64,000 bases of DNA from Ignavibacteria bacterium (GTDB taxonomy: Bacteria; Bacteroidota; Ignavibacteria; Ignavibacteriales; Ignavibacteriaceae), in the NCBI GenBank assembly GCA_030693705.1, contig JAUYAB010000055.1, positions 23,125-87,124 of the forward strand, written 5' to 3'. This document shows, one piece after another, positions 1 through 7,458 of this stretch. Position numbers and translations under genes: made by a program. The notes below the pieces were generated by a model. That model saw only the letters and a list, made by a program, of their open reading frames with translations, was not told where the DNA came from and did not search any database. Numbering within the stretch: position 1 is the first letter of the stretch; the number at the start of each line of letters is the position of its first letter.

Positions 1-596
1 AAGAATGCCATACCGGTACTACGATGATAACGGAAACAGGAACCTGGACGAACTTTTACGCTCCTTACAAACCCCACACTTTCGTAGATGGAACAAAGCA
101 ACAACAAATATCAAGAGTCCATGATCTCAATTTTCAATTCACACACGGAATCGAAGCAAAAGGGAAAGAAAGCAATTGCCAATCCTGTCATCAGGTTGAA
201 ACATTCTGCGTTAGTTGTCATGAAAATAAAACGGGTGATCTCTACTACACAGGGATAAAGCCAAAAGATCACACTCCTGACTTTGCTAATTTTTCCTTTG
301 GAGTTGGATCAGGAGGCGGTGAACATTCGGTATTAGCTCGAAGAGATATAGAACGATGCGCTTCGTGTCATGAAACAAGCGGTGCAGACCCTGTTTGCAT
401 ACAATGCCATCTTGATATTCACCCCGGAAAAGGAAATGACAACAAAACTCATGCAACCGGTTTCATGAAAAACGACCAGGGAGATTGGCATGACTCGGAA
501 GGTTCTGTTTGTTATACATGTCATGTTGGCGCGTCTCCGAATGGAATCGCAGGAGTTGGATTCTGCGGTTATTGTCATGGAAGTCAAGCGAACTAA
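1..596 (+). CDS. multihaem c-type cytochrome, 5' end outside the window
   Basis: The reading frame is open from the left edge. Before the first ATG (position 24) it already encodes Glu-Cys-His, the end of a haem motif cut by the window edge, so the real start lies upstream. Six complete CxxCH motifs follow (CQSCH, CVSCH, CASCH, CIQCH, CYTCH, CGYCH) in about 190 residues, each expected to bind a c-type haem covalently after export. The haem density and a second multihaem gene 28 bases downstream point to a role in periplasmic or extracellular electron transfer. The product belongs to no narrower family that I can name. It probably shares an operon with the two cytochromes that follow. Confidence 0.88.
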   Translation, partial: ECHTGTTMITETGTWTNFYAPYKPHTFVDGTKQQQISRVHDLNFQFTHGIEAKGKESNCQSCHQVETFCVSCHENKTGDLYYTGIKPKDHTPDFANFSFGVGSGGGEHSVLARRDIERCASCHETSGADPVCIQCHLDIHPGKGNDNKTHATGFMKNDQGDWHDSEGSVCYTCHVGASPNGIAGVGFCGYCHGSQAN

Positions 597-624
597 GTTG
601 ATTAATAAAATTTTGGAAAAGATT

Positions 625-3267
625 ATGAAAAAAACATTACTTATCTACTTGTTATTGATGTTACCGGCTTTGTTTTTACTCTCTTGTAGTGAAGAGAGTA
701 ATGAATTGGATGCGTTGGAGGGCTTAAATATTCACCAGCCCGGCGTAATGGATTCAACTTCTGCCAATTTCCATGGAAAGTTTTTCTATCAGAAGAATAT
801 GAAATTTACTGACTGCCAAAAATGCCATGGAAATAATCTTGATGGTGGAATTACAATAGCAAAGAGCTGCAGCGAATGTCATTCTCTCGCTACAATCCAC
901 ATAAACTTAACCGGAGTTCAAGACTCAACTTCAAGTAACTTTCATGGTAAATATTTACAAAAACATTCTATGAGGGAGTGCGGGCAATGCCACGGGTCAA
1001 CTTTTAACGGTGGTTCCAGCAGCCCTTCCTGCGTGCAATGCCATACAGCAATTACAGTTCACCAATCAGATTTTTCAGATTCTCTTGTAACTTCTTCAAA
1101 CTTCCACGGAAAGTTTCTCATAAAGAATAAATTTACAGAGTGCCAATCTTGCCATGGACAAAAATTTACCGGTGGTATTTCTAGTCCAAGTTGTGCTAAA
1201 TGCCATGAATCAATTGACGTTCATAAAGACGGAATTGTTGATACCACTTCAGCTAACTTTCATGGGAAATATCTATTAAAGAATGGGTTTGCTGATTGTT
1301 CATCATGTCACGGTACAAATTTTGGAGGAGGCTTTCAAAGTCCTAAGTGTACAGATTGCCATTCGACTATTACTGTGCATAGGGGAGGAATTGGTGATAC
1401 CACTTCAGCTAACTTTCATGGAAAATACCCGTTAGCAGGTGGAAAATTTACAGAATGTCAATCGTGTCACGGAAACAATTTCCAGGGTGGTATTAATAGC
1501 CCCGGTTGCGCTACTGCGGATTGCCACAAATCTATTGATGTACATAAAGAAGGAATAGCTGATCCTGCTTCGGCTAATTTTCACGGGAAATATCAATTTA
1601 AGAATGGACTAAAAGATTGTTCACCTTGTCATGGATCTGACTTCAAGGGCGGAGAACAAAGCCCGCCATGTACTACTTGCCATTCGTCGCTTTCGACACA
1701 CAAAGCAGGAATTATTGACCCGAACTCTGCTGATTTCCATGGGAAATATCCGTTAGCCGGAGGCAAATTTACAGAATGCCAAAGCTGCCATGGAGATAAT
1801 TTCCAGGGAAAGGGAATTAGCCCAAATTGCACAAATTGTCATAAATCAATCGATGTTCATAAATCAGGAATTATTGATCAGAATTCTGCAAATTTCCATG
1901 GTAAATACAAACTCAAATCCGGCCTTGCTGATTGCTCTTCATGCCATGGTGCAACATTCACCGGTGGACTCCAAAGTCCGTCATGCGCAACTTGCCATGC
2001 AACAATAACTGTTCATAAAGCCGGAATTGTTGATGCAAACTCTCCGGAATTTCATGGGAAATATCCATTAGCCGGTGGGAAGTTTACAGCATGTCAAACA
2101 TGTCATGGCGATAATTTCCAGGGCGGATTGAATAGTCCAAGTTGTGCAACTTGCCATAAATCTATTGACGTACATAAAACAGGAATTATCGATCAAAATT
2201 CGGTTAACTTCCATGGGAAATACAAACTTAAATCAGGATTCGCTGATTGCACTTCGTGCCATGGGATTTCATTTACAGGTGGAACTCAAAGTCCTTCTTG
2301 CAAAACATGCCATTCAACCATTGATGTACACCAAACAGGAATACTTGATGGGAACTCATCAAAATTCCATGGTAAGCGAAATGAATTGAAAACCAGTTTC
2401 GCTGAATGCCAATCATGTCACGGAGACAATTTCCAGGGTAGTCTAAATAGTCAGAATTGTACAGATTGCCATGCAACTATTACAGTTCATAAAACCGGAA
2501 TTATAGATAAAAATTCAGCAAATTTCCACGGAAAATTCTTAAAAGCAGTTGCATGGAATATCTCAACTTGCGCAAGCTGCCACAGCAATAGTTTTACCGG
2601 TGGAACAACGAGTCCCACATGCAAAACAAGTGGATGCCATGATAGTGCTCAAGGTCCCGCTGCATGTAATACTTGTCATGGAGATTTCAATAATCCCTCA
2701 CAGATATCACCGCCAAAAGATTTGTCTGGTAATACCTCCACTTCATCTCCGGGAGTTGGTGCACATGTAAAGCATTTATCTTCATATGCAAACGGCATAA
2801 CATTAGCTTGTTCCGAATGCCATACTGTTCCAGCGGATGTTAATGCAGCAGGACATCTTGGAAGTGATGGAAACGCTGAATTAAGTTTTGGAGCTTTCAC
2901 AAACAAATTAGGCGGCACTTCGTATGATTTTGGTACCAACAAATGCGCAAATACCTATTGCCATGGTAACTTTGAATTTAAAAAATCGGATGCTTCACCT
3001 ACGTCTCAAAATCAATACACTGCCGATAAAATGGTGGGCAATAAAAGAGCTCCTAAATGGAATTTACTTGATGGAAGTGAGATCAAATGTTCAAGTTGCC
3101 ATGGTAAAAGTGATGCTGATCCATCGCCAATTGGGCACATTCCGTACACAATTGATCAGTGCGTATGGTGTCACTCAACCGTCGTTGATGCTTCCGGTAC
3201 AATAATTGATAAAACAAAACATATAAATGGAAAAGCAAACGTTTTTGGAACAAAATTCCGTAAATAA
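625..3267 (+). CDS. 29-haem tandem-repeat cytochrome c lipoprotein
   Basis: This 880-residue protein begins with a lipoprotein signal ending in LLSC, so it should be lipid-anchored. I chose the ATG at 625 because the signal peptide starts there; an upstream in-frame ATG at 490 would overlap the previous gene and precede the signal. Residues about 37-680 are 12 tandem repeats of 52-57 residues, each starting FHGK and carrying two haem motifs. A tail adds five more, two of them in an arrangement (CSECH, then CANTYCH) like the CxxCH/CxxxxCH domain of Geobacter cytochromes. I count 26 CxxCH and three CX4CH motifs, 29 haem sites in all. The likely role is long-range electron transfer across or outside the outer membrane. 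The partner and terminal acceptor are unknown. Confidence 0.93.
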   Translation: MKKTLLIYLLLMLPALFLLSCSEESNELDALEGLNIHQPGVMDSTSANFHGKFFYQKNMKFTDCQKCHGNNLDGGITIAKSCSECHSLATIHINLTGVQDSTSSNFHGKYLQKHSMRECGQCHGSTFNGGSSSPSCVQCHTAITVHQSDFSDSLVTSSNFHGKFLIKNKFTECQSCHGQKFTGGISSPSCAKCHESIDVHKDGIVDTTSANFHGKYLLKNGFADCSSCHGTNFGGGFQSPKCTDCHSTITVHRGGIGDTTSANFHGKYPLAGGKFTECQSCHGNNFQGGINSPGCATADCHKSIDVHKEGIADPASANFHGKYQFKNGLKDCSPCHGSDFKGGEQSPPCTTCHSSLSTHKAGIIDPNSADFHGKYPLAGGKFTECQSCHGDNFQGKGISPNCTNCHKSIDVHKSGIIDQNSANFHGKYKLKSGLADCSSCHGATFTGGLQSPSCATCHATITVHKAGIVDANSPEFHGKYPLAGGKFTACQTCHGDNFQGGLNSPSCATCHKSIDVHKTGIIDQNSVNFHGKYKLKSGFADCTSCHGISFTGGTQSPSCKTCHSTIDVHQTGILDGNSSKFHGKRNELKTSFAECQSCHGDNFQGSLNSQNCTDCHATITVHKTGIIDKNSANFHGKFLKAVAWNISTCASCHSNSFTGGTTSPTCKTSGCHDSAQGPAACNTCHGDFNNPSQISPPKDLSGNTSTSSPGVGAHVKHLSSYANGITLACSECHTVPADVNAAGHLGSDGNAELSFGAFTNKLGGTSYDFGTNKCANTYCHGNFEFKKSDASPTSQNQYTADKMVGNKRAPKWNLLDGSEIKCSSCHGKSDADPSPIGHIPYTIDQCVWCHSTVVDASGTIIDKTKHINGKANVFGTKFRK
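733..2670 (+). repeat. 12-unit coding tandem repeat (two-haem module)
   Basis: FHGK codons begin at 769, 940, 1102, 1258, 1414, 1579, 1735, 1894, 2050, 2209, 2365 and 2524, a period of 156-171 bases. From the fifth unit two unit types alternate: one with PLAGGKF before a CQSCH-like motif and one with KLKSGLAD-like sequence before CSSCH. The duplicating unit was therefore probably a pair of about 315 bases. High similarity between non-adjacent units suggests expansion by recombination. Confidence 0.9.
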
Positions 3268-3294
3268 CTACTACATAAACAAAAAGGTGAAAAA

Positions 3295-3846
3295 ATGAAA
3301 AATATCATGTCCTTCTTTCTCGTTATTCTCTTTGTTTCTTTTTTAAATGGTCAAACAGAAACAGCTAAAAAACCGCATGGATTTATCGGTTCAACAGCTT
3401 GTGGAATGTGCCACAAATCTGAAAAAGCAGGGAAACAATTAGACATTTGGAGCAATTCAAAACATGCTCAAGCTTATAAAACCCTGCAAACTAAAGAAGC
3501 TGACGCTCTTGCAACAGAAAAGGGATTTAAAACTCCCGCCGTAAAAACTGAAGCTTGTTTAAAATGCCATGCTGCCGGTTATAATGCAGAAGCAGCTTTA
3601 CTTGGTGCAAAATTCAAAGTTGAAGATGGTGTTCAGTGTGAAAGCTGTCATGGTGCAGGTGCGGATTACAAAGATATGAAAGTTATGAAAAACAAGGAAG
3701 ATGCCGTTAGCAAAGGTTTAATTGCACATGCCGACATAGAAAAATTCTGCCTTACCTGCCATAACAACGAAAGTCCAACATATAAAAGTTTCAAGTATGA
3801 TGAAATGTGGGATAAAATTAAACACTCAATACCGGAAGCAAAATAA
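3295..3846 (+). CDS. four-haem cytochrome c554-like protein
   Basis: A 183-residue exported protein with a cleavable signal peptide (residues 1-19, ending FLNGQ) and four CxxCH motifs (CGMCH, CLKCH, CESCH, CLTCH). The spacing and the sequence FIGSTACGMCH followed by a histidine-rich KHAQAYKTL segment resemble the cytochrome c554 domain family, whose members shuttle electrons in the periplasm. It starts 27 bases after the 29-haem gene, with an AAGGTG stretch before the ATG, so the two are probably cotranscribed. It is a plausible periplasmic carrier feeding the larger cytochromes; that role is inferred from context only. Confidence 0.86.
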   Translation: MKNIMSFFLVILFVSFLNGQTETAKKPHGFIGSTACGMCHKSEKAGKQLDIWSNSKHAQAYKTLQTKEADALATEKGFKTPAVKTEACLKCHAAGYNAEAALLGAKFKVEDGVQCESCHGAGADYKDMKVMKNKEDAVSKGLIAHADIEKFCLTCHNNESPTYKSFKYDEMWDKIKHSIPEAK

Positions 3847-3851
3847 CTATT

Positions 3852-4313
3852 ATGGAACAACAAGAACTTCGTCAATCAGCAAGTAAGTTGGCAGACCTCA
3901 CTTTTAAATTATTGTCCAGTTGCCACGAAAAAGAAGAAAGACTTGCTACGCAACAGTACTTAACGCTAGCAGAATTCAGATGTTTGCGCCAAATAAACGA
4001 AATCGAAAACATTAATAATAAAGAAATAGCTGAACGGATGGACTTAAGCGCCAGCCGTTTAACAAGAATCATTGATGGTCTGGTTGCAAAAGGCTATGTA
4101 ATTAGAGAAATTGAACCGAACGATAGAAGAAATATGAGATTATATCTTTCTGAAAACGGGAAAGAATTTACTCGTAAATTAAATGATGCGTATGTCGATA
4201 TCCACGCTCAAATACTCGGTGATATTGAAACCGGTCAGCACAAACCTTTAATTACTGCCATGACAGGACTACTTTCCGCCGTTGAAAAGTGGATGGCTCA
4301 AGAGGAGAAATAG
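3852..4313 (+). CDS. MarR-family transcriptional regulator
   Basis: This 153-residue protein has the MarR winged-helix pattern: a helix-turn-helix around residues 55-80 (NKEIAERMDLSASRLTRIID) followed by the wing (EPNDRRNMRLYLSENG). MarR proteins are dimeric repressors or activators that usually answer to small aromatic ligands or oxidants. It starts only 5 bases after the four-haem cytochrome, so it is likely in the same transcript and may regulate the cytochrome operon, perhaps autogenously. Two cysteines (in SSCHE and FRCLR) could allow redox sensing, but nothing in the sequence proves it. The ligand and operator are unknown. Confidence 0.88.
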   Translation: MEQQELRQSASKLADLTFKLLSSCHEKEERLATQQYLTLAEFRCLRQINEIENINNKEIAERMDLSASRLTRIIDGLVAKGYVIREIEPNDRRNMRLYLSENGKEFTRKLNDAYVDIHAQILGDIETGQHKPLITAMTGLLSAVEKWMAQEEK

Positions 4314-4323
4314 TTCGAATTGA

Positions 4324-4836
4324 TTATTTGCCGCTTATGTTTAAATAGGCGGCAAGTAATTTTTCTTTTGTTAGCATTAAATCTTCCGAAAGCACTTTTA
4401 CTTCACCCAGTACAGGCATAAAATTGGTATCTCCGTTCCATCTTGGGACAATATGAAAATGTAGATGAGCGTCGATACCCGCCCCGCTTACTTTACCTAA
4501 ATTCGCTCCGATATTAAATCCATGCGGTTTCATCGCGATGGATAATGCTTGTTGCGCTAATTGAAGCTCCAACATAATCTCACTATTTTCATCAGCAGTA
4601 AGGGAAGAAAATTCGCTTAGATGGCGATTTGGAACGACCATCAAATGTCCGTTATTATATGGATAAAGATTTAGAATTGTAAAAGTTAACTTTCCTTTGC
4701 GAACAACCAACACTGAATTTTTATCTTCACTTCCCTTTTCCGATGCGGAACAAAAAATACATTTTGGTTCTTCTTTTGGAGTTTCGGAAAATGAATCAAT
4801 ATATTGTGAGCGCCAGGGAGACCAAAGTTTTTCCAT
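4324..4836 (-). CDS. HIT-family nucleotide hydrolase/phosphorylase
   Basis: A 170-residue cytosolic protein with the histidine triad HLHFHIVPRW (His124, His126, His128), the catalytic signature of HIT proteins that cleave nucleoside phosphoramidates or dinucleoside polyphosphates. The N-terminal WSPWRSQYI segment and the Cys26-x-x-Cys29 pair, together with a C-terminal helix, match the AP4A hydrolase/phosphorylase-like branch common in this phylum. It converges on the MarR gene with 10 bases between the stop codons and ends the cytochrome region. The exact substrate cannot be read from the sequence. Confidence 0.92.
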   Translation of the reverse strand: MEKLWSPWRSQYIDSFSETPKEEPKCIFCSASEKGSEDKNSVLVVRKGKLTFTILNLYPYNNGHLMVVPNRHLSEFSSLTADENSEIMLELQLAQQALSIAMKPHGFNIGANLGKVSGAGIDAHLHFHIVPRWNGDTNFMPVLGEVKVLSEDLMLTKEKLLAAYLNISGK

Positions 4837-5031
4837 AATTAATTCTTTAAATGATTAGAAAATTGACTTAACACTTGAATACCGATAACAAATTCATCAC
4901 TAAGAAGTTTTACTATTCTCTTTTGTAAATCTGTTATTCTAACTTATAGAATCCTTATTTAATTTACAAAGACTTAAATAAAGACAAAACAACATTGCCA
5001 ACAGTTAAGTCGCTTCAATATTGGTTTTGGT

Positions 5032-5260
5032 TTATGAATCATCCATCAACCAGTTATTTCCCGGGTTTGCCTCAATAAGATCGAAAAGTACGTACCTCTG
5101 GTATTAGCCATTCATAATAAACGGATCACTTTCAAGAATAGCTTTAGCAGTCTCATAAGAATCTGCACTGATAAGTTGAAACGCACCATCATTGTCTCTG
5201 AATGGTCCACAAAGAAGCATTTTCCCTTCAATGGTTAATTGATAAATCGCATAACATCGT
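5032..5260 (-). pseudogene. YCII-related protein, truncated and interrupted
   Basis: Reading leftward, the frame gives AIYQLTIEGKMLLCGPF, then GAFQLISADSYETAKAI and ESDPFIMNG, then a stop (5104-5106), then in the same frame LFDLIEANPGNNWLMDDS and a final stop at 5032-5034. The EGK-GPF-DxGAF-DPF order is characteristic of the small YCII-related domain. The 5' third is missing. The homology begins next to the transposase fragment and its flanking short repeats, which suggests that an insertion removed the start. Internal stop plus missing N-terminus make this a dead gene. Confidence 0.72.
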
Positions 5261-5373
5261 AGACAGAAAAAACAGCAGGATATCGTTTACAGTTTAAGGA
5301 TGGAACTGTTGCAAGACATCGTTTACAAAAGGCGGAGAGTGATTAATTTTCTTCTAAAAAAAAAGGAGAAAAG

Positions 5374-5499
5374 ATGAACGAAATAGAAAAGAGAAAAAAA
5401 GCAATACGCCTGCTGCTTTCAGAAGAAAATGTAACGACGATTTCAAAAACAGTGAAACGAAGTTGTCGGCGGTCAGCGGATGGAAGGAAGAGTGAATAG
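5374..5499 (+). pseudogene. transposase fragment (helix-turn-helix end only)
   Basis: A 41-codon frame with a good ribosome-binding site (AAGGAG, 6 bases before the ATG) reads KRKKAIRLLLSEENVTTISK, then KTVKRSCRRS, then stops. This resembles the N-terminal helix-turn-helix of transposases of the IS481/IS630 type, cut before the catalytic domain. Just upstream, ATCGTTTACA occurs twice (around 5282 and 5319), possibly remains of the element's terminal repeats. I infer a decayed insertion sequence; the exact family is uncertain. Confidence 0.5.
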
Positions 5500-5502
5500 T
5501 AA

Positions 5503-5632
5503 AGAGCACTTCTAAAAACGGTGTCGTCATTGCAAGCAAAGCGAAGCAATCTTTGTTTTTACATGATAAATGAGGATTGCTTCGTTCGCTCCTCACTCGC
5601 AATGACATCATTCTAAGTTTTTAGAGATGCCC
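5503..5632. repeat. palindromic MITE-like intergenic element
   Basis: The two halves are inverted copies. The left arm has GCACTTCTAAAAAC, TCGTCATTGCAAGC and GCGAAGCAATC. The right arm has GATTGCTTCG, CACTCGCAATGACATCAT and TTTTTAGAGATGCCC. It has no coding capacity. The core CGTCATTGCGAGC / GCGAAGCAATC is a sequence I recognise as widespread in intergenic regions of diverse bacteria. The full fold would be a hairpin of more than 100 bases. Confidence 0.75.
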
Positions 5633-5668
5633 TAAATAGAGATACAAGAGAAGAAAAAAGAGATAGAG

Positions 5669-5731
5669 AGTCGGTTTTCAGTATCAGCAGTCGGAGGACT
5701 GTTTTCAGCAGATAGTCATCAGTTGGCAGTG
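5669..5731. repeat. CAGTTGGCAGT-type short intergenic repeat
   Basis: The stretch consists of imperfect reiterations of a (T)CAG(T/C)nGGCAGT-like word, for example TATCAGCAGTCGGAGGACTG and TCATCAGTTGGCAGTG. Related stretches occur at 7345-7380, 28695-28727 and, in the other orientation, 7431-7457 and 46688-46720. Here it replaces the 3' half of the hicA gene. Confidence 0.5.
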
Positions 5732-5739
5732 TAAAGTAA

Positions 5740-5847
5740 AAAAGAGACAGAGGGAATATAATGATGTGACTCACCTTTTGTCGTACAACAACAAACTTCA
5801 TTTATTCTAATACTGCAATTACTTGCTGCCCGGATAACTTAAAACAT
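5740..5847 (-). pseudogene. hicA: hicA toxin remnant
   Basis: Directly after hicB the minus strand encodes KLSGQQVIAVLE, a stop codon (5802-5804), then MKFVVVRQKVSHIIIF. This is the N-terminal half of a HicA mRNA-interferase toxin, which normally reads LSGxxVIxxLEKxGFxxVRQKGSH with the catalytic His. The ATG at 5845-5847 overlaps the hicB stop, but a one-base expansion in the T run (ATGTTTTAAG) puts it out of frame. The C-terminal half is missing and is replaced by a short repeat. One frameshift, one nonsense codon and a truncation make the toxin non-functional. Confidence 0.75.
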
Positions 5848-6056
5848 TAGGCATAAACAGCTTCAGATGTTGTCATTATCGGCTTGCCGATAGCTGCCAT
5901 CATCGGAAATTCTTCAAGATAGAGTTCGGTTGCCTCTTTGAGATTAGCAAGCGATTCCTCTAAAGAACTCCCCTGACTAATTGTTCCAACTTCCGGACAC
6001 TCAGCTACATAAAGCTCATTTTCTTTATATATCACAGCCGTAAATACATTTTTCAT
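5847..6056 (-). CDS. hicB: HicB-family antitoxin, now without a working toxin
   Basis: A 69-residue protein of the short HicB type: FTAVIYKENELYVAECPEVG followed by GSSLEESLANLKEATELYLE, the partly degraded RNase-H-like fold that neutralises HicA. There is no added DNA-binding domain. Such antitoxins bind HicA, an mRNA-cleaving toxin, and are usually cotranscribed with it. Here the downstream hicA is broken, so the antitoxin is orphaned. It is intact in length and sequence, which may mean that the toxin died recently or that HicB still protects against HicA proteins encoded elsewhere. Confidence 0.88.
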   Translation of the reverse strand: MKNVFTAVIYKENELYVAECPEVGTISQGSSLEESLANLKEATELYLEEFPMMAAIGKPIMTTSEAVYA

Positions 6057-6164
6057 AATAACTGTTCCAATTAATTTCTTTGAAGATGTCTTTTCTCTTT
6101 AAGTAAACATGGTCTTTTCATTCAATATAGTCAATGCAACCAATCATCAACAACCTACGATCAA

Positions 6165-7253
6165 CTAAAAGTTAAAATCTTCCGGTTCGTTGTTAAGTTT
6201 TCGAGCTTCAAGGAGATGACCCTTTTGAAGGTCGACTAAATTCTTATAAAATGCAGTATCGTGCTCTGTCTCAAAAGGAATACCAAGTTTAATCCGTTGA
6301 AGATAACTGCTGTAAGCCCCGTCAAGTTCCTTGTACACTTGTTGCCTTTCATAAAGTTCTACTGTTTTCATAATGGCATCTCTCCATGGAAGGTTTTCCG
6401 AAACAATCTCAACCTGTTCGTCGGCATGTTTTAATGTTGTAATAGCTTCTAATAAATCATCATCTTCTTCCGCTTGCTTATTTTCCATCATCACCCCGGC
6501 ATATTCTCTTATCTTGCGATCCTCAAACAACTTAACAAATTCAAGGATACTATCATGGTCAAAATATGAAAAACCGGGACGGGTTTCTACGGGCTGCGGA
6601 GGAGGTTGAGTTGAGAGCGGTAATTTGTGTTTTCTCCAAATAGTAAAATAAAAGTCTTCTTTACCGCCTCTTATATCCGGCAGATAAGCGCAGGGGGCTC
6701 CGCCGCGGCGGTTATAGTAAAAGAGGTACCATTCGGGAGCCGTAACGTAATCATCATCATCATTAACGAATGAACGTTTTATTTCGTCGTAATCCTGCCA
6801 ATTATCAAACCAGTAGTGGAAATAGCCGGTAGGGATATCGGCGTCATCAGTAAGGGCATATTCTTTATAGAGATCAAGCTCTTCTTCGGAAATGTGGGTT
6901 AGGAAGGGGCAGTTTTCGATGTTATACTCCCAGTAAATAAAATCCTGCGTGATAGTTATCCCCGGAATTTCGAGTTGTTCAGCGCGCCAAAGACATTGCA
7001 TATCAAACAGTTTTACCTGTTGTATTTCCGAGAGCAGTTTCCTTGCAATTGTTTTGTACCTCAGTGCTCTATTTTGCTTACTTTCAACATAAACTTCACC
7101 GTACTTAATCCAGAGCATTTTCTTTTGAGTATAGCTTTTAATAAAGTCCTCTATGCTTGAAGGGCGGTATTGTTCATAAAAATCCCGGTACTTTGGATTA
7201 GTACGAAGATCGTTCTCTATCTCTTTTTCAAGTTCAGCCTCATTTATTTCCAT
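6165..7253 (-). CDS. uncharacterised acidic cytosolic protein
   Basis: A 362-residue protein without signal peptide or membrane segments, rich in Asp, Glu, Tyr and Trp (for example EYNIENCPFLTHISEEELDL and FVNDDDDYVTAPEWYLFYYN). I do not recognise a family. I chose the ATG at 7251-7253; a GTG just before it would add one residue. The C-terminal third is predicted helical (LKHADEQVEIVSENLPW). The codons for NRRGG contain the palindrome CCGCCGCGGCGG (6700-6711), a word that recurs in dispersed repeats elsewhere in the window. A homopolymeric QPPPQP linker near residue 220 separates two parts. It stands alone, flanked by short intergenic repeats, so context gives no clue to function. Confidence 0.75.
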   Translation of the reverse strand: MEINEAELEKEIENDLRTNPKYRDFYEQYRPSSIEDFIKSYTQKKMLWIKYGEVYVESKQNRALRYKTIARKLLSEIQQVKLFDMQCLWRAEQLEIPGITITQDFIYWEYNIENCPFLTHISEEELDLYKEYALTDDADIPTGYFHYWFDNWQDYDEIKRSFVNDDDDYVTAPEWYLFYYNRRGGAPCAYLPDIRGGKEDFYFTIWRKHKLPLSTQPPPQPVETRPGFSYFDHDSILEFVKLFEDRKIREYAGVMMENKQAEEDDDLLEAITTLKHADEQVEIVSENLPWRDAIMKTVELYERQQVYKELDGAYSSYLQRIKLGIPFETEHDTAFYKNLVDLQKGHLLEARKLNNEPEDFNF

Positions 7254-7344
7254 CACGTAACCCTAATTAGTTAATGGTTAAAATCTCGTAGATGAAAATA
7301 AAAATAAAATTATAAAATGCAAAGGAAGAAATAGTGGGAGTGAT

Positions 7345-7457
7345 CGGTCGGCAGTTAACAGTCCGCAGTTGGCAGTCGGCAATAATAATTAGACAGATTT
7401 TTATTAATACTACATACTATCAACCAACAACTAACCGCTTGTAACCAACTACCAACA
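7345..7457. repeat. short intergenic repeats in two orientations
   Basis: Positions 7345-7380 read GGTCGGCAGTTAACAGTC then CGCAGTTGGCAGTCGGC. Positions 7431-7457 read CAACCAACAACTAACC and ACCAACTACCAAC, the complementary type. They flank an A+T-rich spacer just downstream of the DUF5683 gene. No gene is seen in this 205-base gap. Confidence 0.5.
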
Positions 7458-7458
7458 A

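Noticed and set aside
490..624. Upstream extension of the 29-haem gene to the ATG at 490
   Set aside because: It overlaps the preceding cytochrome gene in another frame, and the lipoprotein signal peptide begins at 625.
733..2670. A CRISPR-like array because of regular spacing
   Set aside because: The units are coding, 156-171 bases long, without short identical repeats or unique spacers; they are haem modules.
5343..5611. Two overlapping minus-strand open frames of 68 and 85 codons
   Set aside because: They lie over the palindromic element and the transposase fragment and show no family-like sequence.
5613..5801. A complete 62-residue minus-strand protein starting MKFVVVRQ
   Set aside because: The first 16 residues are the middle of a broken HicA; the rest is translated repeat sequence.
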